From Sycobia sp. Sy_11 (taxonomy: Eukaryota > Arthropoda > Insecta > Hymenoptera > Epichrysomallidae), in assembly GCA_018907035.1 (NCBI GenBank), contig JACCIC010000096.1:1241501-1305500 (forward strand): a stretch of DNA of 64,000 nucleotides, given 5' to 3'. The position numbers were made by a program, and so were the translations under genes. Below the pieces are notes generated by a model. The model was not told the origin of the DNA. It worked only from the letters and a program-made list of their open reading frames with translations, and did not search any database. Below are positions 48,639 through 59,235 of the stretch, in pieces. Each line of letters begins with the position of its first letter. Position 1 is the first letter of the stretch.

Positions 48639-50316
48639 ATGTATAATGCGAGGTCAGACAATTAAGTAAAGCGACCGATTTTATTTCTGGGCCTGTGGTA
48701 GCACTACGAACCTGTAACTCCGCCACCGTAATAGTAGATCCCTACTCGCTCGATTGAGACCTTGACGACTCTTGTACGATCATTTCTCCGCCAGCTGTTT
48801 AGTGTTTTGTAACAGCGTGTGAGTAGTGCATGTCCTAAACATGGAACAGAGAAATTTAGAGCAACGGTGCGCGATAAAATTTTGTGCGAAACTCGACGAA
48901 GCCGCGACAGAATCTTATAAAAAAGTGCTTAAAATGTATGGTAGTGATGCCCTGAGTCGTAGTCAGGTGCTTCGGTGACATGCCGATTTTAACAAAGGCA
49001 GTGATAGCGTCAAAGATGAGGGATGGAGCGGAAGGCCAATTCAAGTGCGAACCGACTAGAATGCTTAGCGTGCCCGCGCCCTTGTTTGTCAACATCGGCG
49101 ACTAACTATTCGAATGTTGGCTGACGAGTTGAATAGTAACCTGGAAACAGTTAGAAAGATTTTAACCGAAGATTTCGCTATGAAAAAGCTGTGCGCGAAG
49201 ATGATACTGAAGAACCTTTCAGGTGAGCAAAAAGTCCAACCAATGAACATCGCTCAAATTTGTCTCGAGCAGGTGGAAAGTGATCCTACTCTTCTCAATT
49301 GAGCTATTACTGGTGATAAAAATTGGATCTTTCAATATGATCCCGAAACTAAACGACAAAGCCAACAATGACTTTCCACTGGAGCGCCAATGTCAAAAAA
49401 GGCGAGAATGAGCAAGTTTAAAGTGAAAACCATTTTCATTTGGTTTTTCGACAGCAAAGGGGTAGTTCAAGAGTTTTTACCACCTGGATAAACCGTAAAT
49501 CAAGTATTCTACCGTCTGTGCTCGAAGAATTACGAAAAAGGGTGCTCAGAGTGCATCCAGAGATCGCGAATACTTGGGTTCTGCATCACAATTGCGTTCA
49601 GTACCTCTCAGTTTTTAGCATCTAAAGGCGTCGCAAAGTTACCACAACGGCCCTATTCACTGGACATGTCACCCTGCGACTTTTTCCTATTTCCATTCAT
49701 TCATTTTGACTCCGTTGAAGAGATCCAAGAATCTATGACGAGGATACTTGAAGTGGTCCCACAAGGATTGTTCAAAAATTGTTACGAAAACTGGAAAACT
49801 CGCTGGAATAAGTGTATAAATGCGAGAGCGGACTACTTTGAAGGGGATCGCAGTGATGTACCTTAATTTTTAAATATAGTCGATTTTTTAGTTTTGTCGC
49901 ATTACTTAATTGTCTGCCCTCGTATATATATATATAATTAAAAATACTTATGTTGACTGTTTTTTTAACAAATTGTCAAATATTTTATATAACATATTTG
50001 ATAATCTCTTTAATAATAATATACTACTCTTTTTTAGAGCAAAAGTTTAGCCAATTATGCATATTTTATGCCTTTTGTTGGATATAAAGATAAGTATATT
50101 GCAAAATTAATATACATTATGCTAATGAGATGCCAAGTACCAATTCAACTCAAAGCTGGAGGTTACATTAAATTATCAATGGAATGTTTTGCTTCAGTAT
50201 GTCAGCTAAGAAAATTTGATTACACAATTATTTGAAAACAAATTCTATAATATGTTTCTTTACAGATGATAACAAGTGCCATGTCTTTTTTTACAGTGTT
50301 AAACAGTTTCAGGTAA
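43534..50316 (+). CDS. Insect odorant receptor (7-transmembrane), six exons
   Basis: Exons join in frame into 391 codons: 43534-44033, 45681-45950, 48244-48343, 48413-48508, 50038-50196, 50266-50316 (stop TAA). All introns are GT-AG. Length (about 390), a large first exon and small C-terminal exons are typical of hymenopteran odorant receptors. Family features: several hydrophobic membrane segments, and a C-terminal part with 'MLICQWAPGVLVNE', 'SKSLANYAYFMPFVGY', 'IYIMLMRCQVPIQLKAGG' and the ending 'FFTVLNSFR'. These receptors have an intracellular N-terminus and form ligand-gated channels with the co-receptor Orco in antennal neurons. An in-frame ATG 30 bases upstream (43504) is less likely. 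Intron 1 holds a SINE, intron 2 a degraded retroelement, intron 4 a dead mariner. No sister receptor lies in the window. Ligand unknown. Confidence 0.9.
44470..44512. repeat. (TA)n microsatellite in intron 1 of the odorant receptor
   Basis: TA run of about 21 units. Confidence 0.95.
45350..45575 (+). mobile_element. tRNA-derived SINE, older copy
   Basis: Same order of blocks as the minus-strand copy at 55.23-55.45 kb: a degenerate A box, GGACTA, TTGGTGA, a B box like AGTTCAAGTTCCC, CGATTGACACAAGCACC, CTTTGTTTA, ATTTGGAAGCATAATTAGA and an ACATTAAATAAA end. It carries an insertion of about 18 bases between A and B boxes and no clean A tail. It lies in intron 1 of the odorant receptor. Confidence 0.7.
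46096..47687 (-). mobile_element. Degraded retroelement ORF1-like sequence
   Basis: Three minus-strand open pieces (47687-47436, 46895-46638, 46386-46096) with matching composition. The first contains 'ISGSRVCSFLNSTSIAYEV' and 'RILVISNIWSLISIEIIIKF', which recalls RRM-like nucleic-acid-binding segments of insect retroelement ORF1 proteins. The second has 'FIEMANSNTPIKLIAKKY'. Family assignment is from memory of general patterns and is weak. It lies in intron 2 of the odorant receptor. Confidence 0.35.
48582..48637. repeat. (GT)n microsatellite next to the intronic mariner
   Basis: GT run of nearly 28 units ending about a dozen bases before the mariner terminal repeat. Confidence 0.95.
48649..49922 (+). 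mobile_element. Full-length dead mariner inside odorant receptor intron 4
   Basis: Terminal inverted repeats are clear: left GGTCAGACAATTAAGTAA (from about 48652), right its counterpart with GGGCAGACAATTAAGTAA (ending 49922). Length 1274 bases suits mariner. Transposase starts at the ATG at 48841 and shows 'HRRLTIRMLADELN', 'DEGWSGRPIQV', 'TGDKNWIFQYDPE' (first catalytic aspartate), 'GVVQEFLPPG', 'ANTWVLHHN' in place of the HDN-type second site, and 'MSPCDFFLFP' (third aspartate). At least eight stops or frame changes. Same family as the fragment at 56.54 kb. Confidence 0.92.
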
Positions 50317-50345
50317 ATGGGAAAATGTTTTAACTCGAAAATGAT

Positions 50346-50346
<1 letters not shown>

Positions 50347-50396
<50 letters not shown>
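50347..50396. repeat. (TA)n microsatellite
   Basis: TA run shortly after the odorant receptor stop codon. Confidence 0.95.
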
Positions 50397-50398
<2 letters not shown>

Positions 50399-50399
50399 C

Positions 50400-51210
50400 A
50401 GAATAAACAACCAGAGATCTTAAAATATTTTTTATATTTTGATGTTAACATTATTACCAAATAATATAAATAGATTAATTTATAAAAAATAATTTCTTAT
50501 AATTAAAAAATTACCTTTAGACATGATATATTATTAACTCACCTACCAAAAATCACTTCCATTTTATATTCATTCATCTTGCAAAGATTTAATATGGAAC
50601 AATAGAAATTAAAAGTGAATATAATAATTGCGACGATGATAGTATATCATAATAATTAAAGTAATTTTAATATGATTACTGAATCTAAAATATTTAAAAT
50701 TCCGATTTATTTTTTTACTCAATCATTTAAATAAATAATATTTCTCATTATGTTATCATGTACAGTGCGCAAATCAATAATAAATTAAATTTTTTGTCAT
50801 TATCTGAGAACTGGATTCATGTTTTGTTCTGTTCGAGTATTAGATACTTTATTTTAATACTTGGGTCGCAGAAAATATCAAACCGCGAATAATGAAAATT
50901 ATAGAGATTGCGCTATTTACAAACTCATTTTTGTTTGAAAAGAGAAATCAATTAGTAGGACCAAATTACAAAAATATCAATTAGACAAAATTTTGAAAAT
51001 TCTAATATTATTAAATGAATAGAAAATATGACGGAAGCAAAATACATATAACACGCTATACGTGTAATATTCACCCCGTACCTGCGGAAGATTATGATAA
51101 ACTATCGAATCATTTTTTTGTTAAAAATATTCTAAGCTCTTAGACTATTTAGATATGCTAACCTTACAAAAATTGAATAGAAATACTATATAAATAGATT
51201 AATATAGAAT
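50400..51210. other. AT-rich sequence 3' of the odorant receptor
   Basis: No gene seen. Confidence 0.45.
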
Positions 51211-51216
51211 TACATT

Positions 51217-51400
51217 AATAAATATTTTTATCAGACTTATAGTCTTGATAATATAATATATTAACTAAAATAATGACAGGCAGACTATCCTTGTTTATTA
51301 TCACCCCGGAAGAATCTGAAATAAAACTATTATTAAAATTAAATAAATTATATTAAATATTAAAAATAATAAAATAAAATAAAAAAATAAAAATTCAATC
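51217..51400 (+). mobile_element. Solitary arm of the foldback element family
   Basis: Begins AATAAATATTTTTATCAG and continues with the family's AATGACAGGCAGACT, TTATCACCCCGGAAGAATCT and AT-rich blocks, matching the left arm of the 14.9-kb element. No facing right arm follows before the next copy at 52.17 kb. Confidence 0.7.
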
Positions 51401-52166
51401 TACAGAATACTATAGATTGAATTAATATATTTTGCTCGGTTCTTAATTAAAGATGTGATGGAAGAAAAAATTAGACATTATAAATTGTATACTGTTCCAA
51501 TAGTTTAATGTAGACTAGGTCAGAGAAAAAATTGAATTCAATGAAATAGTTACCGTAATCTTACTTTTTTTTGTTCTGATAAGGCTCTAGCGCATTATTT
51601 TACGCACCTGGCATCATATTTTACATGATGCTATAAATAAATATACTACGAGGATAATCTCAGGATAGATAAGAAAATCTAAGTGACGTTAAAAAATTTG
51701 TCATCGAACACTTACATCTGCCGGCATTTTGAATATAAATTATTATTTCTTAAACGTAGTTTCTATCAATCAGCAGTAGAATTTTTTTATTGTTATATTA
51801 GATGTATTTTTTAAAATTATTTATATAAAATATATGTTGTTTTTTCTGAGAGCTTTATATCCATGTCGAACCATCATAAAAAAGCACGAGATATGCATGG
51901 AGTGGATACAGTTTTGATTTTATCGACAATTTGTGTTGGAATATAGAGAAATAAAAATGGATTGAAAATAATTATGAACAAGCGTTAATACTGATTAATC
52001 TGTGAGTTCAAATTAAATTTTTTGAAAAAATATGATGGCCCTGTTAGATATAGAAGGCGAACTTATGTTTATATCTTATTTTTTGACCCATTAAATAAAA
52101 ATCATGAATTAATTAAACTACCAGTAATTAAAAATTCTACTTATGTCAACTGTTTTAAATTCAATT

Positions 52167-53823
52167 AATAAATTGTTGCCGATCTTGCAGTCTTTATACA
52201 AAAATATACTATACTGATATAATGATAGTCAGACTGTCCTTGTTTACAATCACCCCCGAAGAATCTAAAATAGAAATTAATACTAAAAATAAAATAAAAT
52301 TAGATGACAAATTAAAAATACTAAAAACAAGAAACTATATTCTATGTTAGCAAAGGAGAACCTGACTGCCCAGACTACCTTAAATTTAAATGTACGTTAA
52401 ATGTCTGACATTTCGAACCACTCCGATTCATTTTCAAGGATTAAACTGAAGGTGAACCGGAGAGGTTTGAATCGGCGGACATTAAAATTATTGAGGTAGT
52501 TAAAATTATTGAGGAATGTTTCCAGCCAAAATATAAACGTAAGCTAGAAACTTTTTTGGAAATGTATAGTTACTATTGGCAAAATAAATATAATATGTGC
52601 TACTAGCGGCGGAGAGCAGAACTAATAAATAGGGCCGATATGAATATGCAACAAGAAGATGAGTGTATTGCTTTCATTAGTAATAGTGTAGAGTTCTTCA
52701 AAAATTTGTTTGAATGCAAGTAAAATTTACCGAAATAATCTAACGCAAAGCATAAAAAGTATTCTAGTAGGGTAAAAACTATCAAAATAGCATATTTGAG
52801 TTCTCTGCACATCATCGAAAGGGTATTGCTACGGCAGATTGTTGTATAAAAAATTGCACATCTAAAAGAACTATAAATTCTAATTTAAGATATAATGCAT
52901 CCCTGAACCTGGTGCTGCTAAAGTAGTAAGGCTAAATTTCTTTAATAATATAGAAATGATAGACAAAAATGAGAAATGGTATCTAATAAAAAACACTTAT
53001 TTGTATGTTCACTGCATATTGATGCAAATGATTATTACTTCCTAGATAAGAAAAGAGCAAGTGTAAACTTAAAATTTTTAATGCATAAATTAAAATAAGT
53101 TAGTCAATGAAATATAATGTTATTATTAATAAATGTACATGTTAAGTTAAAAAATCAGAATAAGAATGCACTGCAAAAATCATTATAAATGGTACAGCTG
53201 AGGAGAAAAAAAATTGATAATTGAAAAAGAAGACAGGTTTGTTATGAACCTTATATTATGCACATATAGAATATTTTGACACATACACTAATAAGCATTT
53301 ATGTATTAGGTAGGAGCAATATCATTTAAATTTAAAGGATGAAGCACCAGTCACAGAGATTCATGAAAAGGAAATGAAAAAGTCAACAAGAGAAATAAAA
53401 CATAAAGACAGAAGCATGAATACATTTGATTTAACAGGAAGCTCTACATCATCAGCAAAGGAAGAAAACTTTTATATGGGCAATGCTTAGCTAAAGGAAT
53501 AAAATTATTCCGACCAGTTTGGTCACTGCTGAAGAGCCGTAGCAAAATCGAAACGTTGGATAACAGCAGCAGTAATTTCAATTAAATAAAGGTGGTGGGA
53601 ACAGTCAGATTGTACTTTAGCAATAAAAATTTTTTTTCAGCTAGTAAAATTGTTATTTCAAATTAGTCTACGTGAGTGATTTTAAACAAGAACAATCTGA
53701 CTGTCATTATAATTGTTAATTAATTATATATTATATGTATTAATATTCATATAAACACATATTAATATAATTATATATTATTTTTAATTTAATTGGACTG
53801 TAAGACCAATAAAAATATTTATT
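52167..53823. mobile_element. Foldback element, long form with internal region
   Basis: Left arm about 52167-52465, right arm about 53570-53823, with the same terminal and CACCCCC blocks as the short form at 14.9 kb but more diverged. The interior of about 1.1 kb has short open stretches. The best, at about 53328-53490, contains 'EIHEKEMKKSTREIK' and 'NTFDLTGSSTSS...NFYMG', which could be a transposase-like remnant but is not assigned. Next to the right arm, 'CTGAAGAGCC' and 'CGAAACGTTGG' resemble a motif seen near the ends of Penelope-like elements. Confidence 0.6.
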
Positions 53824-53829
53824 AATTTT

Positions 53830-55218
53830 ATTCCGACCACGTTTCTAAAGAAATAAACAGTAATTGAATGAAGCTTAGGCACTTATGAATATAGACATTG
53901 CCTGTAGAATAGTACATATCGGATGAATGAAACAACGTTTGCAGAAGTAGTTCTATATCTGAAGCCATCAATACCCATGGCATAGAATATGTAGTGATTT
54001 GCTGTACACTCGCTAACCTTGGAAGTCCAATTCAGCAGATAACAAATTGTAATTTACACTTTGTTTCTGTTTCCATATTTATTAATGAATTGTAATTTAT
54101 ATTTAAAGTAATGTATAAACAGAAAAAGAAATATTTAAAATTAAGACATACAAAAGGAAAAGCATTTTTTTTTAATAAAAAATGTTTTTTTTATTACACG
54201 ATGTAAATATAATAATTTCATATTTATTTAATTGCAGTGACCGCATAATATCAACAAACTAATAACTTATAATTAAAAAACAAGTTTACTTTATTGACAT
54301 TGTACAATATCTGTATATCCATTACAGCCATTTTTGTTTTTATTCGGTGGTGCCCTCTTAGAGGTAGTGGATATTTTCTTTGTCAATAGACATTTTTGTG
54401 TACGGCATGCTAAGTATACTAAGCTATTACTAAGTTATTAGGCAACAGTGAAAAATTTACTTCAACTGAATAGTATACGCATACATTTAATGAGTTAACT
54501 GAGTCCTACTAAGTCATTATTTATCAAATGTTGGATTTCGTGTATCAACCGAAACGAGTGATTTTGAAATTAATAAAATCTTTTTAAATTGTCGGAAAAA
54601 ATAATCCACGAATCATTTCACTCGTAAGTTGTGTACTCATCAAGGGCGAACTTCAGCATAGGAACAATGATAGAGACAAAATTTTTGGTGATTATTTATA
54701 TGGTATTGAAGTTTCGTACTCATCTTATTTATTCCAAATTTGAGCTTGTTATACAGTCAGTCAAGTAAGAACGTGATTGACTTTACTGACAGGTAATAAA
54801 AGATTTCTTTCTAACTCCCCTGCGAGTCGATAGAGGAAAGTTTTGTACTTGATGAATTGTCAACAAAGATTCAGTTGTCGTTGATATTTTGAATGAGGAT
54901 CACGTTAAACGCCATGAGTGCAAAGTATGCGTCGCGCTACGAGGCTGTGTTCCTTTGTATCCATCCGAAATGTTCCAAAATGTCACAATCATTGGCTGCT
55001 AAATATATGAGAAAGTCGAAGGCATTTGTGCAGAAGTTGATATAGCAATAAAAATGTTGATGATTTGCCAAAACGTGGCTCGGTAGAAAAAGTGGATAAA
55101 ATGATGAAGAAAGAATAGTGAATCTGTTTTCGAGGAATTCTGCTTTAACCCTTAGAGAACGGGTATGACGCATATATGCGTCAGAAAATAAACCATTGTA
55201 AAACACCTATATTGTATC
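53830..55218. other. AT-rich intergenic stretch
   Basis: No supported gene. The minus-strand frame at 54937-55206 has no recognisable domain. Confidence 0.45.
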
Positions 55219-55219
55219 G

Positions 55220-55459
55220 AATAATGATTAATTTTTTTTTTTTTTTTTTTATGTTATTTAACGTCGCTCTATTTATGCTTCCAAATATTGGTGCTAATCA
55301 GCGACGGAGGTCTACGATGTGTTTGTAAACAAAGCACATATAAATTATTACAGCGGTGCTTGTGTCAATCAGCCGAGACCGGGATTTGAACTCGGATCAC
55401 CAAGTTACTAGTCCTTCGCTCTAGCGATCGAGCCATCGTAGGCCTCAAATAATGATTAA
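55220..55459 (-). mobile_element. tRNA-derived SINE with target-site duplication
   Basis: On the minus strand the head has a tRNA-like A box (ATGGCTCGATCGCTAGAGCG) and B box (GAGTTCAAATCCCGG), the internal RNA polymerase III promoter. A body follows with GATTGACACAAGCACCGC, ATATTTGGAAGCATAAATAG and GACGTTAAATAACAT, then an A tail, seen as about 19 T at 55232-55250. The 12-base direct repeat AATAATGATTAA flanks it at 55220-55231 and 55448-55459. It moves by borrowing a LINE reverse transcriptase; the source LINE is not identified. Confidence 0.88.
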
Positions 55460-56535
55460 GTATGATGGATAGATATGAATAATAATTAGCAATAAATAAT
55501 AATAATTATTATAAATAATTAATTATTATTATATAGAAATGGATACTTATATTATCAAAATTTAAAATAAACTAAATATTTTATTTAAAAAATAAATAAG
55601 GATTTATCATATTTTGTTCATCAAAAAGTACGAATTTTTCAATTTTGACTTCAGAATTGTAATCAGCGATCAAAAAAACCTATATATACACTTTTCCATG
55701 TATATAGAACAGTTTATTTCAATTATGAAAAATTCAACATGGGCATTATTGTCCCAGACCGGCATGATGCACATATGCGTCATGCTCCGACTCGCAAAGA
55801 TTTAGTCTCAGTTTGGACAAAAATTGGGGACCTATTATCACTTTTTCATACAAACAATACGCATTGAAAATATCTAAAATCCCGATATTCTAAGGGTTAA
55901 CACTGCAGCAAGGACAATCAAAATTAATTACAAAGGGTTTAGATATATCCTACAAAACTATCCGAATCCATCTTCGTACTAATCACTTGAAATGGCGCAA
56001 CACAATGAAGCAGCCTCTGTTGACTAAAAAATATGTGACAAAGCGACTCGCTTGGGCGCATGAGAATACTGATAAATTTTTTTAATTTTTTCTTTACAAA
56101 ATAATAATGGTTTTTTGAAATTTCACATTGTAAGTAAAAATTATATATATTTTCCACGCTTTTCAATATCCATTTGGTCTAATGAGGGTGTGTATAGGAG
56201 TAACAACTCAAATGCATCAATTGCATCTTTTGAACACTCAAAACTCTCATTTCCTCCTGAAAATAAGAGTTTGAAAAATTTTAGCTAAAAGACTATCATG
56301 CCAAACAGCTTAAAATTTGAGAGATTTCTCATGGATTTTAGTTGTCATACGAAACGATTTATTTGTAATGTTTCGTCTCAGCTCTGTTCTCGGCGTATCG
56401 GAATAATTTGGACGTTACATTTTCATTTGCTAGGGTTTGTTTGAAGAGAGAGGAACGTATCGGGACTGGTAGTTTAAACAGGGGGTAAATATCTCTTAAC
56501 TCGTTTTCTTTATTTTTAATCTATTAAACAATAGT
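55460..56535. other. AT-rich intergenic stretch
   Basis: No supported gene. Around 55880-56090 there is a weak mariner-like word series on the plus strand ('AARTIKINYKGL', 'NHLKWRNTMKQPLLTKKYVTKRL'), resembling the helix-turn-helix part of a Tc1/mariner-type transposase, too short to call firmly. Confidence 0.4.
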
Positions 56536-56539
56536 ATAT

Positions 56540-56995
56540 TCTGATGAGTAGTGCATGCCCTAAACATGGGCCAGGGAAATTTAGAGCAACGGTGCGAGAT
56601 AAAATTTTGTGCGAAACTCGGCGAAGCCGCGACAGAATCTTATGAAAAAGTGCTTAAATTGTATAGTAGTGATGCTCTGAGTCGTAGTCAGGTGCTTCAG
56701 TGACATACCGATTTTAATAAAGGCCGTGATAGCGTCAAAGATGAGGCATGGAGCGGAAGGCAAATTTAAGTGCGAACTGACTAGAATGCTTAGCGCGTCC
56801 GCGCCCTTGTTTGTCAAGACCGGCGACTAACTATTCGAAAGTTGGTTGACGAGTTGAATAGTAACCTGGAAACAGTTAGAAAGATTTTAACGGAAGATTT
56901 CGCTATGAAATAGATGTGCGCGAAGATAGTACTGAAGAACCTTTCAGATGAGCAAAAAGCTCAACCAATGAACATCACTCAAGATTGTCTCGAGT
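56540..56995 (+). mobile_element. mariner fragment, second copy of the intronic family
   Basis: Aligns by eye base for base over most of its length with 48820-49270 of the mariner in the odorant receptor intron, including the same TGA in the early frame and the same AACAGTTAGAAAGATTTTAA block. It stops at a CTCGAG word near 56992; the catalytic core is missing. Confidence 0.88.
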
Positions 56996-57128
56996 TCGTA
57001 TCAGCAGAGATGAACCGAGATTGTCAGAGACATAGGCGACGTTGGTTCCGTGACAGCGCCAGATTTTGCGGTAGAATCACGAACAAGATCCGTCTGCAAT
57101 GACTATCGATAAATGTAGCGCACTGCTG

Positions 57129-57156
57129 AAAAATGTCCGAATGGCTATTCGGACAT
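57129..57156. repeat. Short perfect inverted repeat (hairpin)
   Basis: AATGTCCGAAT and ATTCGGACATT face each other over a four-base loop. Function unknown. Confidence 0.6.
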
Positions 57157-57159
57157 TTA

Positions 57160-57427
57160 ATACAGAATATAATTAAGGCATCACAACAAAGAAAGAGAAA
57201 CAGCGGGCGCATGTACAAGCTGCTGCTAAGGGGAGGGGCAAGGTGGTGGGCCGACACGATGCCGAAGAGGGGAAGTAGGGGAAGCGAAGCACCGAGCGAA
57301 AGAGAAAACAACTGACATCTATACGTTTATATATATAAGAAATGCACGACTAATTCTTTTCTCTATTTCGGCAAGTTCGGACCGACTTAAACTGCGACCA
57401 AAGACCATTCTCTATCTCTCTCTATCT

Positions 57428-57507
<80 letters not shown>

Positions 57508-59230
57508 CTTTATCCATCCACGTAACCACACGCGCGCACGCACGCACGGAGAGAGAGAGAGACAGACTTACACGTATTTATTTCAATAATCACACGTACA
57601 ATTACGCGCGCGTCAAAATGAGATCGAAATTTAAATATCAGTTTTAATTTAAAGAACACTGCATGTATATTTATGTATGTATTGCAATGGGAATTGCAGC
57701 AGCTATAACCTGAAAAGGAAAATAATAATAAATAAAAGATAAAAATAAAATTAGCGAGAAAAGCTATAGGGATACTGTGAACAAATAGAAGGTATTCGCA
57801 TAGAAGAAAAGGAAGATAGAAGGAGAAAATTACAGTAAAACATGGATGCATGCAATAAAAAGGGAATATACATGTAGAAATGACATCAAGAAAGTATATG
57901 CAGAGAATCAAAGGAAGATAGGAGGAGAGAAAAGAAAGGAAAAGACGCACCCAGAGAAAAGAAAGTAGAATATACATCCAGAGACAATACAGCAAATACA
58001 CATATAGAGAGAGATGGAAAATAATGATGTACATACCAAGGAAGGAAGTCAGATAGAGAGAAAGAAAAGCAAAGAGATATGGATGAACACGGATAGTTGG
58101 ACGCAGGCAGAAGAAGAGAGAGAGAGAGAGAGAGAGAGATAACATAACCTCGAAACGGGTAAATGATATAATGAAATTGCAAAGTAGACGCGAGTGGAAA
58201 GACTAAATTCAAGAGATAAAATAAAAGAAAATAAAGAAACAAGCATACGTGGCGAAGGCCCCAACGCCATGCAGACACTGCAACCGGGAAGTGAAGATTT
58301 GAATACACGTGGCCGCACCAGGTTAAGTGTAACATACTGGACACCGCACGGGCCGCTGCTCGAACGAACGCAAGAAGCCGCACACAGAAGAGGAAGCAGC
58401 AACGACAATCGAGCTCAACGATGTCAACTCAACTAGTAGGAAGGGTGCGTGGAGACGCTGAAAAACACAACAAGATTAGTGAGAGTCGGAGAGACACAGC
58501 GTGCGACGTCCGCACTGCAGACGACCGCACTGGAAGTATCAGCCAGCGTGAAGACGGAAGTCGCCGTGGAGAAAGAGCGGCCAACAGCGCCACCGCTCTT
58601 AGCGGCGTCGCACCGAACTACTGACGAGGAGATATATATAGATATAGCTCCCGGGTAAATTTGAAATTGGCGCGCGACACAAGTCAGAAAACCAGACATT
58701 GCAGACCGATAATGTCGGTCGAAACGGTATGAAGATTACGGAAGAGCCCGAGATTGGCGCAGATCGGAGAAGACGCACGATAATTGGTGCAAATTGGGGA
58801 AGAAGGCTGATAATTGGAGGATGGCGAAAAGAAGAGCTGCGATTGGAGAATCGGAGGTCAAGATCAAGAAGAACTTCAGAAGATTTTGAAAGCCGGTGTA
58901 AGACACACGTGTCGCAGCCATTTGTCGCTAAAAATAAAACCGTGAGTCAGTAGAACGAAGTAGATTGTGTACGGAAGGGAAGGGTGCGGAAGGCTAAGTA
59001 CGAGAAACAGTAGTCGGGAAGTGGAGTGGTGTGTGAACAATAACTGTGCCAGTGGTGAAAGCCGATTGTGCGGGCGGTCCCAGACAAGACAATAATTTTC
59101 TTGTCTCTTTTCTCTCTCTCTCTCCAAGGGAGACCATCGCGGAAGAGGAGCGATTAGCAGCAGCGAGCGCACGAGGGGACGCCCTCGTCTATACTTAGCG
59201 GTAGCGGGTGAATGGGCCTGCCCTTAATTG
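57160..59230. other. GC-elevated, purine-rich stretch without a clear gene
   Basis: The plus strand is A/G-rich with GAGA runs (57548-57561, 58118-58139) and an impure TA block (57432-57508). Open frames on both strands are low complexity and show no domain. An AATAAA lies near 58931. It may be part of the 5' LTR or flank of the LTR element whose primer-binding site is at 60937, with the mariner at 59236 nested in it; not proven. Confidence 0.35.
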
Positions 59231-59235
59231 AATTA

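Noticed and set aside
55380..55447. A functional tRNA gene on the minus strand
   Set aside because: A and B boxes are present, but the anticodon and acceptor stems do not pair properly, and the sequence continues into a body with an A tail and target-site duplication, as in a SINE.
57510..58408. Long minus-strand frames of 119-211 codons with hydrophobic composition
   Set aside because: They are reverse readings of GA-rich low-complexity DNA, giving serine/leucine/phenylalanine-rich peptides with no domain.
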